From an uncultured Collinsella sp. (GTDB taxonomy: Bacteria > Actinomycetota > Coriobacteriia > Coriobacteriales > Coriobacteriaceae), in assembly GCA_900542555.1 (NCBI GenBank), contig UQNU01000047.1:1-19361 (forward strand): a stretch of 19,361 bases of DNA. Direction: 5' to 3'. The notes under the pieces are model-generated. The model was given only the letters and a program-made list of their open reading frames with translations, ran no database searches and was not told the DNA's origin. The first letter of the stretch is position 1; the number at the start of each line of letters is the position of its first letter. Shown piece by piece: positions 1 through 5,588 of this stretch. The position numbers were made by a program, and so were the translations under genes.

Positions 1-282
1 CGCAAGGCCGGCGCCAAGGGCATCCGTATCCAGTGCTCCGGTCGTCTCGGCGGTGCCGAGATGGGCCGTCGTGAGTGGTACCGCGAGGGTCGCGTGCCTC
101 TGCACACCCTCCGTGCCAAGATCGACTACGGCACGGCTGTCGCCAGCACCACCATGGGCGCTTGCGGCGTGAAGGTCTGGATCTACCTGGGCGAGAAGCT
201 CCCGGGCCAGCCTGTTCCCAACCCTGCACTCGAGGGCTCTTCCCGTCCTCGTCGTCGTAACTCCGAGAGGAGGGGTCAGTAG
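1..282 (+). CDS. rpsC: 30S ribosomal protein S3 (3' end only)
   Basis: Only the last 93 codons are present; the reading frame is open at base 1 and ends with TAG. The protein part contains the C-terminal domain signature of S3: the RLGGAEMGRREWYREG stretch, then RVPLHTLRAKIDYG and the GVKVWIYLGEK strand. S3 binds the 3' domain of 16S rRNA and forms part of the mRNA entry channel. A basic tail of about 25 residues (RPRRRNSERRGQ at the end) follows the conserved core. The stop codon overlaps the GTG start of rplP by one base, the usual S10-operon arrangement. Identification is secure; the gene is truncated only by the window edge. Confidence 0.97.
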   Translation, partial: RKAGAKGIRIQCSGRLGGAEMGRREWYREGRVPLHTLRAKIDYGTAVASTTMGACGVKVWIYLGEKLPGQPVPNPALEGSSRPRRRNSERRGQ

Positions 283-785
283 TGCTTGCCCCTAAGCGTA
301 TTCTTCACCGCAAGGTGCAGCGTGGCTCCATGAAGGGCCAGGCCAAGGGTAATACCGAGCTGCATTTCGGCGAGTTTGGTATCCAGGCTCTCGAGGCCCA
401 TTGGATCACCAACCGTCAGATCGAGGCCGCTCGTATTGCCATGACCCGCTACATGAAGCGTGGCGGTCGTGTCTACATCACGATCTTCCCCGATAAGCCC
501 ATCACCAAGAAGCCTGCCGAGACTCGCATGGGTTCTGGTAAGGGTAACCCCGAGGAGTGGGTGGCCGTCGTCAAACCCGGCCGTATCATGTTCGAGGTCA
601 AGGGCGTGCCCGAGGAGGTCGCTCGCGAGGCTCTGCGTCTTGCACAGCACAAGCTTCCCATCAAGACCAAGATTGTTGCTGCCAAGAACGCTGAGCAGCG
701 CATCGAGAAGGAGATGGCTGAGGAGGCCGCTCTCGAGGCCAAGTGGGCTGCTGAGGACGCCGCCGCCGCCAAGGAGGAGAACTAA
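282..785 (+). CDS. rplP: 50S ribosomal protein L16 with an unusual acidic Ala-rich C-terminal tail
   Basis: L16 helps organise the A-site region and peptidyl-transferase centre of the large subunit. The N-terminus reads MLAPKRILHRKVQRG, followed by MKGQAKGN, and the core runs to about residue 137 (LPIKTKIVAAKN), which matches the family's usual length of roughly 137-140. The start is GTG, overlapping the rpsC stop by one base and preceded by a strong GAGGAGGGG Shine-Dalgarno. The protein is 167 aa because about 30 residues are added after the core. That extension is rich in Glu, Ala and Lys (NAEQRIEKEMAEEAALEAK, then an Ala/Asp/Glu run ending in KEEN) and looks helical. The stop overlaps the rpmC ATG by one base, indicating translational coupling. 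Confidence 0.97.
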   Translation: MLAPKRILHRKVQRGSMKGQAKGNTELHFGEFGIQALEAHWITNRQIEAARIAMTRYMKRGGRVYITIFPDKPITKKPAETRMGSGKGNPEEWVAVVKPGRIMFEVKGVPEEVAREALRLAQHKLPIKTKIVAAKNAEQRIEKEMAEEAALEAKWAAEDAAAAKEEN

Positions 786-1000
786 TGAAGCCCGCAGAGA
801 TTCGTGAGCTCTCGGACGCTCAGCTCGTTGAGAAGCTGAAGGAAATGCGCGCCGAGCTCTTTAACCTTCGTTTCCAGATGGCCACCAGCCAGCTGGACAA
901 CACCGCTCGCGTCAACACCGTGAAGAAGGACATCGCTCGCGTCCTCACGGAGCAGCGCGCCCGTGAGATCGCAGCGGAGAAGTCCGCTGTCGCCGAGTAG
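785..1000 (+). CDS. rpmC: 50S ribosomal protein L29
   Basis: A 71-aa protein with the L29 pattern: MKPAEIRELSDAQLVEKL, then an AELFNLRFQMATSQLDN segment and a basic helix (VKKDIARVLTEQRAREI). L29 is a two-helix protein near the polypeptide exit tunnel of the large subunit, where it takes part in binding nascent-chain factors. Length is normal for the family, with a short Ala/Glu tail. The start codon is shared with the end of rplP (TAATG), so translation is coupled. It is followed 16 nt later by rpsQ, in the standard L16-L29-S17 order. Confidence 0.97.
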   Translation: MKPAEIRELSDAQLVEKLKEMRAELFNLRFQMATSQLDNTARVNTVKKDIARVLTEQRAREIAAEKSAVAE

Positions 1001-1016
1001 GACCTAAGGAGAGAAC

Positions 1017-1277
1017 ATGACTGATTCGCGTAACTCGCGTAAGGTCCGTACGGGTGTCGTTACCTCCGTCTCCGGTGCCAAGACCATTGTTGTCACCATC
1101 ACCGAGCGCAAGCGTCACCCCAAGTACGGCAAGATGATGACCAGCTCCAAGAAGCTGCACGCTCACGACGAGGAGTGCACGGCTGGCGTGGGCGACACCG
1201 TCCGCGTTATGGAGACCCGTCCTATGTCCAAGATGAAGCGTTGGCGCCTCATCGAGGTCGTCGAGCGCGCTAAATAA
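1017..1277 (+). CDS. rpsQ: 30S ribosomal protein S17
   Basis: An 86-aa protein with the S17 OB-fold signature: RKVRTGVVTSVSGAKTIVV, then TERKRHPKYGKMMTSSKKLHAHDE, followed by GDTVRVMETRPMSKMKRWRL. S17 binds 16S rRNA early in small-subunit assembly. The ATG is preceded by a good AAGGAG Shine-Dalgarno at about 1006-1011. In E. coli this is the last gene of the S10 operon. Here too a longer gap follows (118 nt, against overlaps or 16 nt within the preceding block), consistent with an S10/spc operon boundary. Confidence 0.97.
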   Translation: MTDSRNSRKVRTGVVTSVSGAKTIVVTITERKRHPKYGKMMTSSKKLHAHDEECTAGVGDTVRVMETRPMSKMKRWRLIEVVERAK

Positions 1278-1395
1278 GCAGTCGCTCTTACGACTTGTAC
1301 GTTTCCGAAGATGTGCGTATGCTTGGCTTGCATACCACGGGCCGCATAAAGGCTGCGCACCTCTCTTCGGTTCTTAGTTCGGAGGAACATCTACC
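1278..1395 (+). promoter_or_regulatory. Structured rpsQ-rplN spacer, possible three-way junction
   Basis: The 118-nt gap folds on paper into a closed junction. CCGAAGA (1305-1311) pairs with TCTTCGG (1364-1370), and GTGC (1313-1316) with GCAC (1357-1360). Inside these, GTATGC (1317-1322) pairs with GCATAC (1330-1335), and a weak third arm is GCC (1341-1343) with GGC (1351-1353). No U-tract follows, so it is not a classical terminator. The rplN Shine-Dalgarno (GGAGG, 1381-1385) lies just outside. It may be an autoregulatory leader of the spc genes or simply a boundary element; the function is inference. Confidence 0.4.
1295..1323 (+). promoter_or_regulatory. Candidate sigma-70-type promoter for rplN-rplX
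   Basis: TTGTAC (1295-1300, 4 of 6 matches to TTGACA) is followed by a 17-base spacer and TATGCT (1318-1323, 4 of 6 matches to TATAAT). It sits at the S10/spc boundary, where an internal promoter would be expected. Both boxes are imperfect and the -10 box overlaps the hairpin described for this spacer, so the call is tentative. Confidence 0.3.
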
Positions 1396-1764
1396 ATGAT
1401 TCAGATGCAAACCATGCTGAACGTCGCCGACAACTCCGGCGCTCGCAAGATTCGCTGCATCAAGGTGCTTGGCGGTTCCAAGCGTCGTTATGCAGGCATC
1501 GGCGATGTGTTCATCGGTGCTGTCCAGGAGGCTACCCCTGGCGCCAACGTCAAGAAGAAGGACGTTGTCCGTTGCGTCGTCGTTCGCACCGTTAAGGAGA
1601 TCCGCCGCAAGGATGGCTCCTACATTCGCTTTGATGAGAACGCCTGCGTTGTCATCAACAACGATGGTTCGCCCGTCGGCACCCGTATCTTCGGGCCCGT
1701 CGCTCGCGAGCTTCGTGACAAGAAGTACATGAAGATCGTCTCGCTCGCTCCCGAGACCCTGTAG
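1396..1764 (+). CDS. rplN: 50S ribosomal protein L14
   Basis: A 122-aa protein of exactly the usual L14 length. Conserved stretches include MIQMQTMLNVADNSGARKI, then CIKVLGGSKRRYAGIGDV, and later IRFDENACVVINNDGSPVGT and RIFGPVARELR near the C-terminus. L14 sits at the subunit interface, contacts 23S rRNA helix 95 and contributes to bridges with 16S rRNA. The start codon is the canonical one for the family and is preceded by CGGAGGAA. In E. coli this is the first gene of the spc operon; here it follows a 118-nt structured gap and is followed 13 nt later by rplX. Confidence 0.97.
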   Translation: MIQMQTMLNVADNSGARKIRCIKVLGGSKRRYAGIGDVFIGAVQEATPGANVKKKDVVRCVVVRTVKEIRRKDGSYIRFDENACVVINNDGSPVGTRIFGPVARELRDKKYMKIVSLAPETL

Positions 1765-1777
1765 TTAGGGGAGATAT

Positions 1778-2083
1778 ATGTATATCAAGAAGGGCGATAA
1801 GGTCCAGGTTCTCTCTGGTAAGGATCGCGGCAAGCAGGGCGTTGTCCTGCGTGCTCTCCCCGCCGAGAACAAGGTCGTTGTCGAGGGCGTTTCGGTCGTC
1901 AAGAAGGCCGTCAAGCCCAACGCTGCCAACCAGCAGGGCGGCATCGTTTCGCAGGAGGCTCCCATCGACGCCTCCAACGTCAATCTCGTTTGCCCCGAGT
2001 GCGGTAAGGTTACCCGCGTCGGTCACGAGAAGGACGGCAAGAACAAGCTGCGCGTCTGCAAGAAGTGCGGCCACAAGTTCTAA
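1778..2083 (+). CDS. rplX: 50S ribosomal protein L24, zinc-ribbon (C+) form
   Basis: A 101-aa protein with the L24 KOW motif at the N-terminus (KKGDKVQVLSGKDRGKQGVV, residues about 4-23). Its C-terminus keeps two CxxC pairs (CPECGK and CKKCGH), the zinc-binding form of L24. L24 binds the 5' domain of 23S rRNA and initiates large-subunit assembly. A GGGGAG Shine-Dalgarno precedes the ATG. The gene normally continues into rplE (L5), rpsN, rpsH and so on, but here a strong terminator follows 28 nt after the stop and no further ribosomal gene is in the window. The protein itself looks complete. Confidence 0.96.
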   Translation: MYIKKGDKVQVLSGKDRGKQGVVLRALPAENKVVVEGVSVVKKAVKPNAANQQGGIVSQEAPIDASNVNLVCPECGKVTRVGHEKDGKNKLRVCKKCGHKF

Positions 2084-2110
2084 GCCGCCTGCAACATCAA
2101 GTTGCTAGCA

Positions 2111-2147
2111 AAGGCCCGGATGCCCCACGGCACCCGGGCCTTTTTCT
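2111..2147 (+). terminator. Rho-independent terminator after rplX
   Basis: AAGGCCCGG (2111-2119) pairs with CCGGGCCTT (2134-2142). An A/C mismatch and a further TGCC/GGCA stem (2121-2124 with 2129-2132) extend the hairpin around a four-base CCAC loop. The hairpin runs into a TTTTT tract (2141-2145). This would end ribosomal-protein transcription at rplX. Confidence 0.9.
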
Positions 2148-2153
2148 ATCCCT

Positions 2154-2289
2154 ACTCATTGGGGGCTCATTGGGGACAGACATAAATGAGTGGCCGTTGA
2201 TTGGCAGTCATTGGGGACATACTCATTGGGGACAGACTTAAATGAGTGGTCGTCGCTTGGCATTCATTGGGGACAGGCTTAAATGAGTG
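2154..2289 (+). repeat. Tandem 42-bp intergenic repeats (CTCATTGGGGACAG type)
   Basis: Full units start at 2166 and 2222, a third unit starts at 2264, and shorter pieces lie at 2154-2165 and 2208-2221. Each unit begins CTCATTGGGGACAG, continues with A/G-C-A/T-TAAATGAGTG, and is followed by a variable linker, giving a 42-bp period (2166 to 2208, 2222 to 2264). CTCATT and AATGAG at the ends of the core are inverted, and in the 2222 copy ACTCATT pairs with AATGAGT, so each unit can form a small hairpin. There is no repeat-spacer regularity of the CRISPR kind. Confidence 0.8.
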
Positions 2290-2317
2290 CCGTTGAAACG
2301 CCGGTAGCTGGGGACGT

Positions 2318-2367
2318 TCCCTATGTGCCGGCAGTTAGGGAAGTCCCTATCTGCCGGCAGTTTGGAA
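2318..2367 (+). repeat. Two direct copies of a palindrome-centred repeat (TGCCGGCAG)
   Basis: TCCCTATGTGCCGGCAGTTA (from 2318) and TCCCTATCTGCCGGCAGTTT (from 2344) are near-identical copies about 26-27 bp apart. The second contains the perfect palindrome CTGCCGGCAG (2351-2360). A related GCCGGTAGCTGGGGACG sequence precedes them at about 2300-2316. They look like short interspersed repetitive elements; no function is assigned. Confidence 0.65.
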
Positions 2368-2580
2368 CAGTCCTTTGATGGCTGCGCCCCCCGGAGGGGT
2401 GGAGTAATACAGCCTACTCTGTCTTTTATGGCTATGGTGTTCCGCCCTTTTATGTTTCATAAGGATCGTCGCATGCGCATTTACGCGCATAGCCTTGCGC
2501 GATAATGCGCATGGCCGCGCAAATATCTGCTAACTATGGTTAAATAATGACCGATAAACAAATAAAAACGCAAATACAAG

Positions 2581-2598
2581 CAAATGCGCGCGCATTTG
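2581..2598. promoter_or_regulatory. Perfect 18-bp palindrome, candidate operator
   Basis: CAAATGCGCGCGCATTTG is an exact palindrome 55 bases upstream of the dehydrogenase ATG. Shorter related ATGCGCAT palindromes lie at 2473-2480 and 2505-2512. Because a DeoR-family repressor is encoded in the same unit, an autoregulatory operator is the simplest reading, but this is inference. Confidence 0.45.
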
Positions 2599-2653
2599 TG
2601 CGAATATAAGGCTGTTGGAAATGAAGGACTTCCGATGACTCAGGAGGCACATA

Positions 2654-3733
2654 ATGGCAGATTCCAAACAGGCTCCGCTCGACGCCGAAGCAGCCGCAAA
2701 AGCAGCGTTCACTTCGGTCCAGGACAAGCCATTCCCCGATGATATCTTTACGGCTCCCGAGCTTCGTTGGGCTGTGATCGGGTGCGGCGTTATCGCCAAC
2801 CAGATGGCCCAGTCTCTCGCTCTTGCCGGTCGCAAGCTTGCGGGCGTCGCCAACCGCACGCTGTCCAAGGCTCAGGCTTTTGCTGAGCAATATGGCATCG
2901 AGAAGGTCTATGAAACGGTCGAAGACCTCTACGCCGATCCGAACATTGACGCAGTCTATATCACCACGCCGCACAACACGCATATCACCTACCTGCGAGC
3001 CGCTCTGGCAGCTGGCAAGCACGTGCTCTGCGAGAAGGCCATTACCCTCAATTCCGCCGAGCTTGACGAGGCCCGTGCCATCGCCGACGAGCACAACGTG
3101 GTCCTTATGGACGCCACCACGGTGCTTCACATGCCCTTGTATCATGAGCTGCGTCGTCGCATGGATGTCGGCGAGTTCGGCCGCATGAATCTCGCTCAGC
3201 TCAACTTTGGCAGCTATAAGGAGTACGGCGACCTGACCAACCGCTTCTACAACCGTAGCCTTGCCGGTGGCGCCATGCTCGACATTGGCGTGTATGCGCT
3301 CTCCGTTATGCGCCTCTTTATGGCGAGTCAGCCCGCTGAGGTTGTCTCGCTGGGCAACACCTGTGAGACCGGTGTCGACGTTGCGGGCGGCATTGTCTGC
3401 CGTAACGCCGAGCAGCAGCTGGGCGTGGTGAGCCTTACGCTCCACTCCAAGCAGCCCAAGCGCTCGGTCATCAGTTTCGATAAGTGCTATATCGAGGTCA
3501 ACGAGTATCCGCGCGCCGACCATGCGACCATCGTGTGGACTGCGGACGGCCACCGCGAAGAGGTCCACGCTGGCACCGAGGCATACGCTCTGTGCTACGA
3601 GATGGCCGACCTGGAGAAGGCCGTTGCCGGCGATGATTCGAAGCGTGAGCTTCTGGGCTATGCTTCTGATGTTATGGAGCTTATGACCAAGCTCCGCGCC
3701 GACTGGGGAGTTGTGTACCCCGAGGAGGAGTAA
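2654..3733 (+). CDS. Gfo/Idh/MocA family NAD(P)-dependent oxidoreductase
   Basis: A 359-aa cytoplasmic dehydrogenase of the glucose-fructose/inositol dehydrogenase family. After a 35-residue N-terminal lead comes the Rossmann fold with VIGCGVIA (41-48), which fits the GxGxxA dinucleotide motif. It is followed by VYITTPHNTH (101-110) and CEKAITLN (126-133), a variant of the family EKP motif with Ala in place of Pro. The C-terminal domain holds GGAMLDIGVYAL (205-216), where Asp210 and Tyr214 occupy the usual catalytic positions. Such enzymes oxidise or reduce sugars, polyols or their derivatives; the substrate cannot be read from sequence. An AGGAGG Shine-Dalgarno (2642-2647) sets the start. 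The DeoR repressor gene begins 3 nt after the stop, suggesting co-transcription and sugar-responsive control. Confidence 0.9.
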   Translation: MADSKQAPLDAEAAAKAAFTSVQDKPFPDDIFTAPELRWAVIGCGVIANQMAQSLALAGRKLAGVANRTLSKAQAFAEQYGIEKVYETVEDLYADPNIDAVYITTPHNTHITYLRAALAAGKHVLCEKAITLNSAELDEARAIADEHNVVLMDATTVLHMPLYHELRRRMDVGEFGRMNLAQLNFGSYKEYGDLTNRFYNRSLAGGAMLDIGVYALSVMRLFMASQPAEVVSLGNTCETGVDVAGGIVCRNAEQQLGVVSLTLHSKQPKRSVISFDKCYIEVNEYPRADHATIVWTADGHREEVHAGTEAYALCYEMADLEKAVAGDDSKRELLGYASDVMELMTKLRADWGVVYPEEE

Positions 3734-3736
3734 GCG

Positions 3737-4483
3737 ATGCTTGCGGAAGATAGGCTCAACGCGATCGTGTCGATGGTGCAGCGAGCCGGCTCGGTTACCG
3801 TGCCGGAGCTTGCTGAGGCCCTGGGCGTGACGGCGTCTACCATTCGGCGCGACCTGCAGACGCTCGACCGAGCGCACCGCATCGCCAAGGTCCACGGTGG
3901 GGCGACGAGTCTTGAGCGCGCGCACGTGACGCGCGACCTAACGCTTAATGAGCGCAGCGACCTCCATAACGATGACAAGGAGCGTATCTGCGCCCGTGCG
4001 GCGGCGCTTGTGGAGCCTGAGAGCTTTGTATACATCGACTCGGGCTCGACGACGCTCAGACTCATCGAGCATCTTCCGCACCTTGAAGATGTCACCTATG
4101 TGACCGATTCCGTGCTCCATGCTCAGCGCCTTGCTTTGCGCGGCATGCGTACCGTGGTGCTGGGCGGCGAGCTCAAACCCGAGACCGAGGCGCTCGTTGG
4201 CCCCGATGCCTTGGCAACCTTAGACCGCTACAACTTCAACTGTGGCTTTTGGGGCTCTAACGGCATTGCCGCCGAGCAGGGCTTCACGGCGCCCGATATC
4301 GAGGAGGCGCAAGTAAAGCGCATCTCGATGCGTCATACAGCCAAGCGCTTCGTAATCTCGGACGCCAGTAAATTTGGCATGGTGGCGCCCGTCAAGTTCG
4401 CGGACTTCCGCGACGCAACGATTATTACTGCAGGCGAGGTCCCCGCCAAGTACCGGGCAATGGACAACGTCATCACGGTCTAA
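3737..4483 (+). CDS. DeoR/GlpR family transcriptional repressor
   Basis: A 248-aa regulator of normal DeoR-family length. The N-terminal winged helix-turn-helix spans residues about 5-57, with the recognition region TVPELAEALGVTASTIRRDL (21-40) and the typical KVHGGA wing (51-56). The C-terminal sugar-phosphate sensor domain keeps DSGSTT (101-106), GGELKPETEALVGP (143-156), GSNGI (173-177) and DASKFG (209-214). Members usually repress a neighbouring carbohydrate operon until a phosphorylated sugar binds. The GGAGG Shine-Dalgarno lies inside the end of the upstream dehydrogenase gene, only 3 nt separate the two, and they very probably form one operon. The target is likely the operator region upstream of that dehydrogenase; the inducer is unknown. 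Confidence 0.92.
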   Translation: MLAEDRLNAIVSMVQRAGSVTVPELAEALGVTASTIRRDLQTLDRAHRIAKVHGGATSLERAHVTRDLTLNERSDLHNDDKERICARAAALVEPESFVYIDSGSTTLRLIEHLPHLEDVTYVTDSVLHAQRLALRGMRTVVLGGELKPETEALVGPDALATLDRYNFNCGFWGSNGIAAEQGFTAPDIEEAQVKRISMRHTAKRFVISDASKFGMVAPVKFADFRDATIITAGEVPAKYRAMDNVITV

Positions 4484-4511
4484 CAGCAGTGGACGGGCTA
4501 AGGCCAAAACA

Positions 4512-4544
4512 ACCGCGAAGGCGCCTGTCCCCATTGTGGTGGTT
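4512..4544 (+). repeat. Interspersed repeat, copy 1 (CCTGTCCCCATTGTGGTGG)
   Basis: The core GCCTGTCCCCATTGTGGTGG (4523-4542) is identical to bases 4893-4912, in the same orientation 370 bp away. The left part (ACCGCGAAGGC) differs from copy 2 at several positions, so the hairpin seen in copy 2 is degraded here. It also shares the GGGGACAG core (read on the opposite strand) with the repeats at 2154-2289. Confidence 0.7.
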
Positions 4545-4576
4545 AGCAACGGAAACCGAGTAGTTTTCTCAATAGA

Positions 4577-4614
4577 AAAGCGGCAACGTCCATCACGGGC
4601 GTTGCCGCTTTCGT
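4577..4614 (+). terminator. Hairpin terminator after the DeoR gene
   Basis: AAAGCGGCAACG (4577-4588) pairs perfectly with CGTTGCCGCTTT (4600-4611) around an 11-base loop. The T run downstream is short (TTTCGTTG), so termination may be moderate. It lies about 95 bases after the DeoR stop. Confidence 0.7.
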
Positions 4615-4629
4615 TGTCTACCGGTTTTG

Positions 4630-4845
4630 TCTAAGTCTGTAACAACTGGACCGCTAAAAGTGGGCTAGGTGTTACAGATCGAGATACTTCCGAGCCGCAC
4701 CGTCCCTTTGTCTCAATCTGTAACATCTGGGACCGATTTTGCCGAGTTATTGTTACAGATTGAGATTTTCCTTGAGAGGGATTCGAATGTCTCGATCTAT
4801 AACAAATAGACCGGAAAATGGGTTCTAACTGTTACAGATCGAGAC
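4630..4845. repeat. Three tandem copies of a ~56-bp hairpin repeat
   Basis: Copy A is 4630-4684, copy B 4711-4765 and copy C 4789-4845. In each, arms of about 15 bases are inverted: B has TCTCAATCTGTAACA (4711-4725) with a perfect partner at 4751-4765, C has GTCTCGATCTATAAC with a near-perfect partner at 4831-4845, and A is slightly degraded on its left arm. The roughly 25-base loops share a GACCG motif followed by an A4 or T4 run. The copies lie about 80 bp apart. They resemble REP-like palindromic elements; no mobile gene is adjacent. Confidence 0.85.
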
Positions 4846-4881
4846 GTTTTGGGACCGCGGCTGAGCCATTGCGACAAAACT

Positions 4882-4913
4882 ACCACAAAGGTGCCTGTCC
4901 CCATTGTGGTGGT
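4882..4913. repeat. Interspersed repeat, copy 2; possible terminator for the minus-strand genes
   Basis: ACCACAA (4882-4888) is inverted with TTGTGGT (4904-4910), and the right half is identical to the copy at 4523-4542. It abuts the stop codon of the minus-strand pseudouridine synthase gene. Read on that strand, the hairpin is followed by AGTTTTG, so it may act as a weak terminator. This is inference. Confidence 0.6.
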
Positions 4914-5573
4914 TTAGGGCTCCCAGGGGCAGGGGGCTTCGATGTGGATGTGCTCGCCGGTTACGGGATGCGTGAAGGACACGCTGTGGGCGTGAAGCAT
5001 GAGGCCACAAGGACGCGGCGTGCCGTACAGGTCGTCGCCAACCAGGGGATGGCGCTCGCTTGCCAGGTGCACGCGGATCTGGTGTTTGCGGCCGGTGAGT
5101 AGCTCGACATCGATATACGAACGCGCGGGCAGGCCTCGACGGCTCTTAAGGCGCTTGAGCACCTTCACGCGCGTCTGTGACGGCTTGCCGCTGGCGCCGA
5201 CACGCATCTTGCGGCTATCGTGGCGGTCGCGGGCGATGGGCTTGTCGATGAGCTTCTCGTTCCAGTCGATCTTGCCCTCGGCGAGCGCCAGATAGTGCTT
5301 TTCGAAGGCGTGGTCGATCACCATCTGGTCAAAGGCGGGCTGCGTCTGTTTGTCGAGCGAAAACAACACCACGCCGGTGGTGTTGCGGTCCAGGCGGTTG
5401 AGCGGCTGCATGTCGGTCGCGGCAAAGCCGTCACCCATCGCCAGCAGCAGGTCGCTGGCGTAGTCGGTGAGCGTGCGCTCGCCGGTGCCGTCGCCGTGGA
5501 CGATCATGCCGGTGGGCTTGTCGATGGCCATGAGCCAGGCGTCGCAGTAAAGGACTTGAGGTTCTTCGTTCAC
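4914..5573 (-). CDS. RluA-family RNA pseudouridine synthase
   Basis: A 219-aa enzyme that isomerises uridine to pseudouridine in rRNA or tRNA. The catalytic motif LNRLDRNTTGVVLFS (residues 58-72) carries the nucleophilic Asp62; most relatives read RLDRDTSG, so Asn and Thr replace Asp and Ser here. Other family marks are IDKPTGMIVH near the N-terminus, FEKHYLALAEG and LTGRKHQIRVHLA, plus the PLVGDDLYG segment. There is no S4 domain, so it matches the short, RluA-like type. The start is GTG, with AAAGG upstream and 15 nt after the stop of the U32-family gene, giving a two-gene operon. The exact target base cannot be assigned from sequence. Confidence 0.9.
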   Translation of the reverse strand: MNEEPQVLYCDAWLMAIDKPTGMIVHGDGTGERTLTDYASDLLLAMGDGFAATDMQPLNRLDRNTTGVVLFSLDKQTQPAFDQMVIDHAFEKHYLALAEGKIDWNEKLIDKPIARDRHDSRKMRVGASGKPSQTRVKVLKRLKSRRGLPARSYIDVELLTGRKHQIRVHLASERHPLVGDDLYGTPRPCGLMLHAHSVSFTHPVTGEHIHIEAPCPWEP

Positions 5574-5588
5574 GTGTAAGCCTTTCGG

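Larger units (their letters stand above)
2147..2653. other. Gene-free spacer with repeats, palindromes and an AT-rich leader
   Basis: No convincing gene lies in these 507 bases. The first half holds two repeat families. The second half (about 2400-2653) is AT-rich and carries several palindromes: TTATGTTTCATAA (2450-2462), ATGCGCAT at 2473-2480 and again at 2505-2512, and an 18-bp perfect palindrome at 2581-2598. This is the likely promoter/operator region of the dehydrogenase-DeoR unit. I could not identify a clean -35/-10 pair. Confidence 0.6.
4484..4913. other. Gene-free, repeat-dense convergent spacer
   Basis: The 430 bases between the DeoR gene and the convergent pseudouridine synthase gene hold no credible coding sequence. 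From left to right they contain repeat copy 1, a hairpin terminator, three tandem hairpin repeats and repeat copy 2. Nearly all of the spacer is accounted for by these elements. Confidence 0.7.

Noticed and set aside
2154..2289. Possible CRISPR array
   Set aside because: Repeats differ in length, are truncated, have very similar linkers rather than unique spacers, and no cas gene is nearby.
2323..2505. 60-codon frame in the repeat-rich spacer
   Set aside because: It overlaps repeats and palindromes, lacks a convincing Shine-Dalgarno and resembles no known protein.
4374..5102. Short frames (86 and 94 codons) around the convergent spacer
   Set aside because: They run through repeats and terminators and into the end of the DeoR gene or antisense to the pseudouridine synthase gene; no protein family resemblance.
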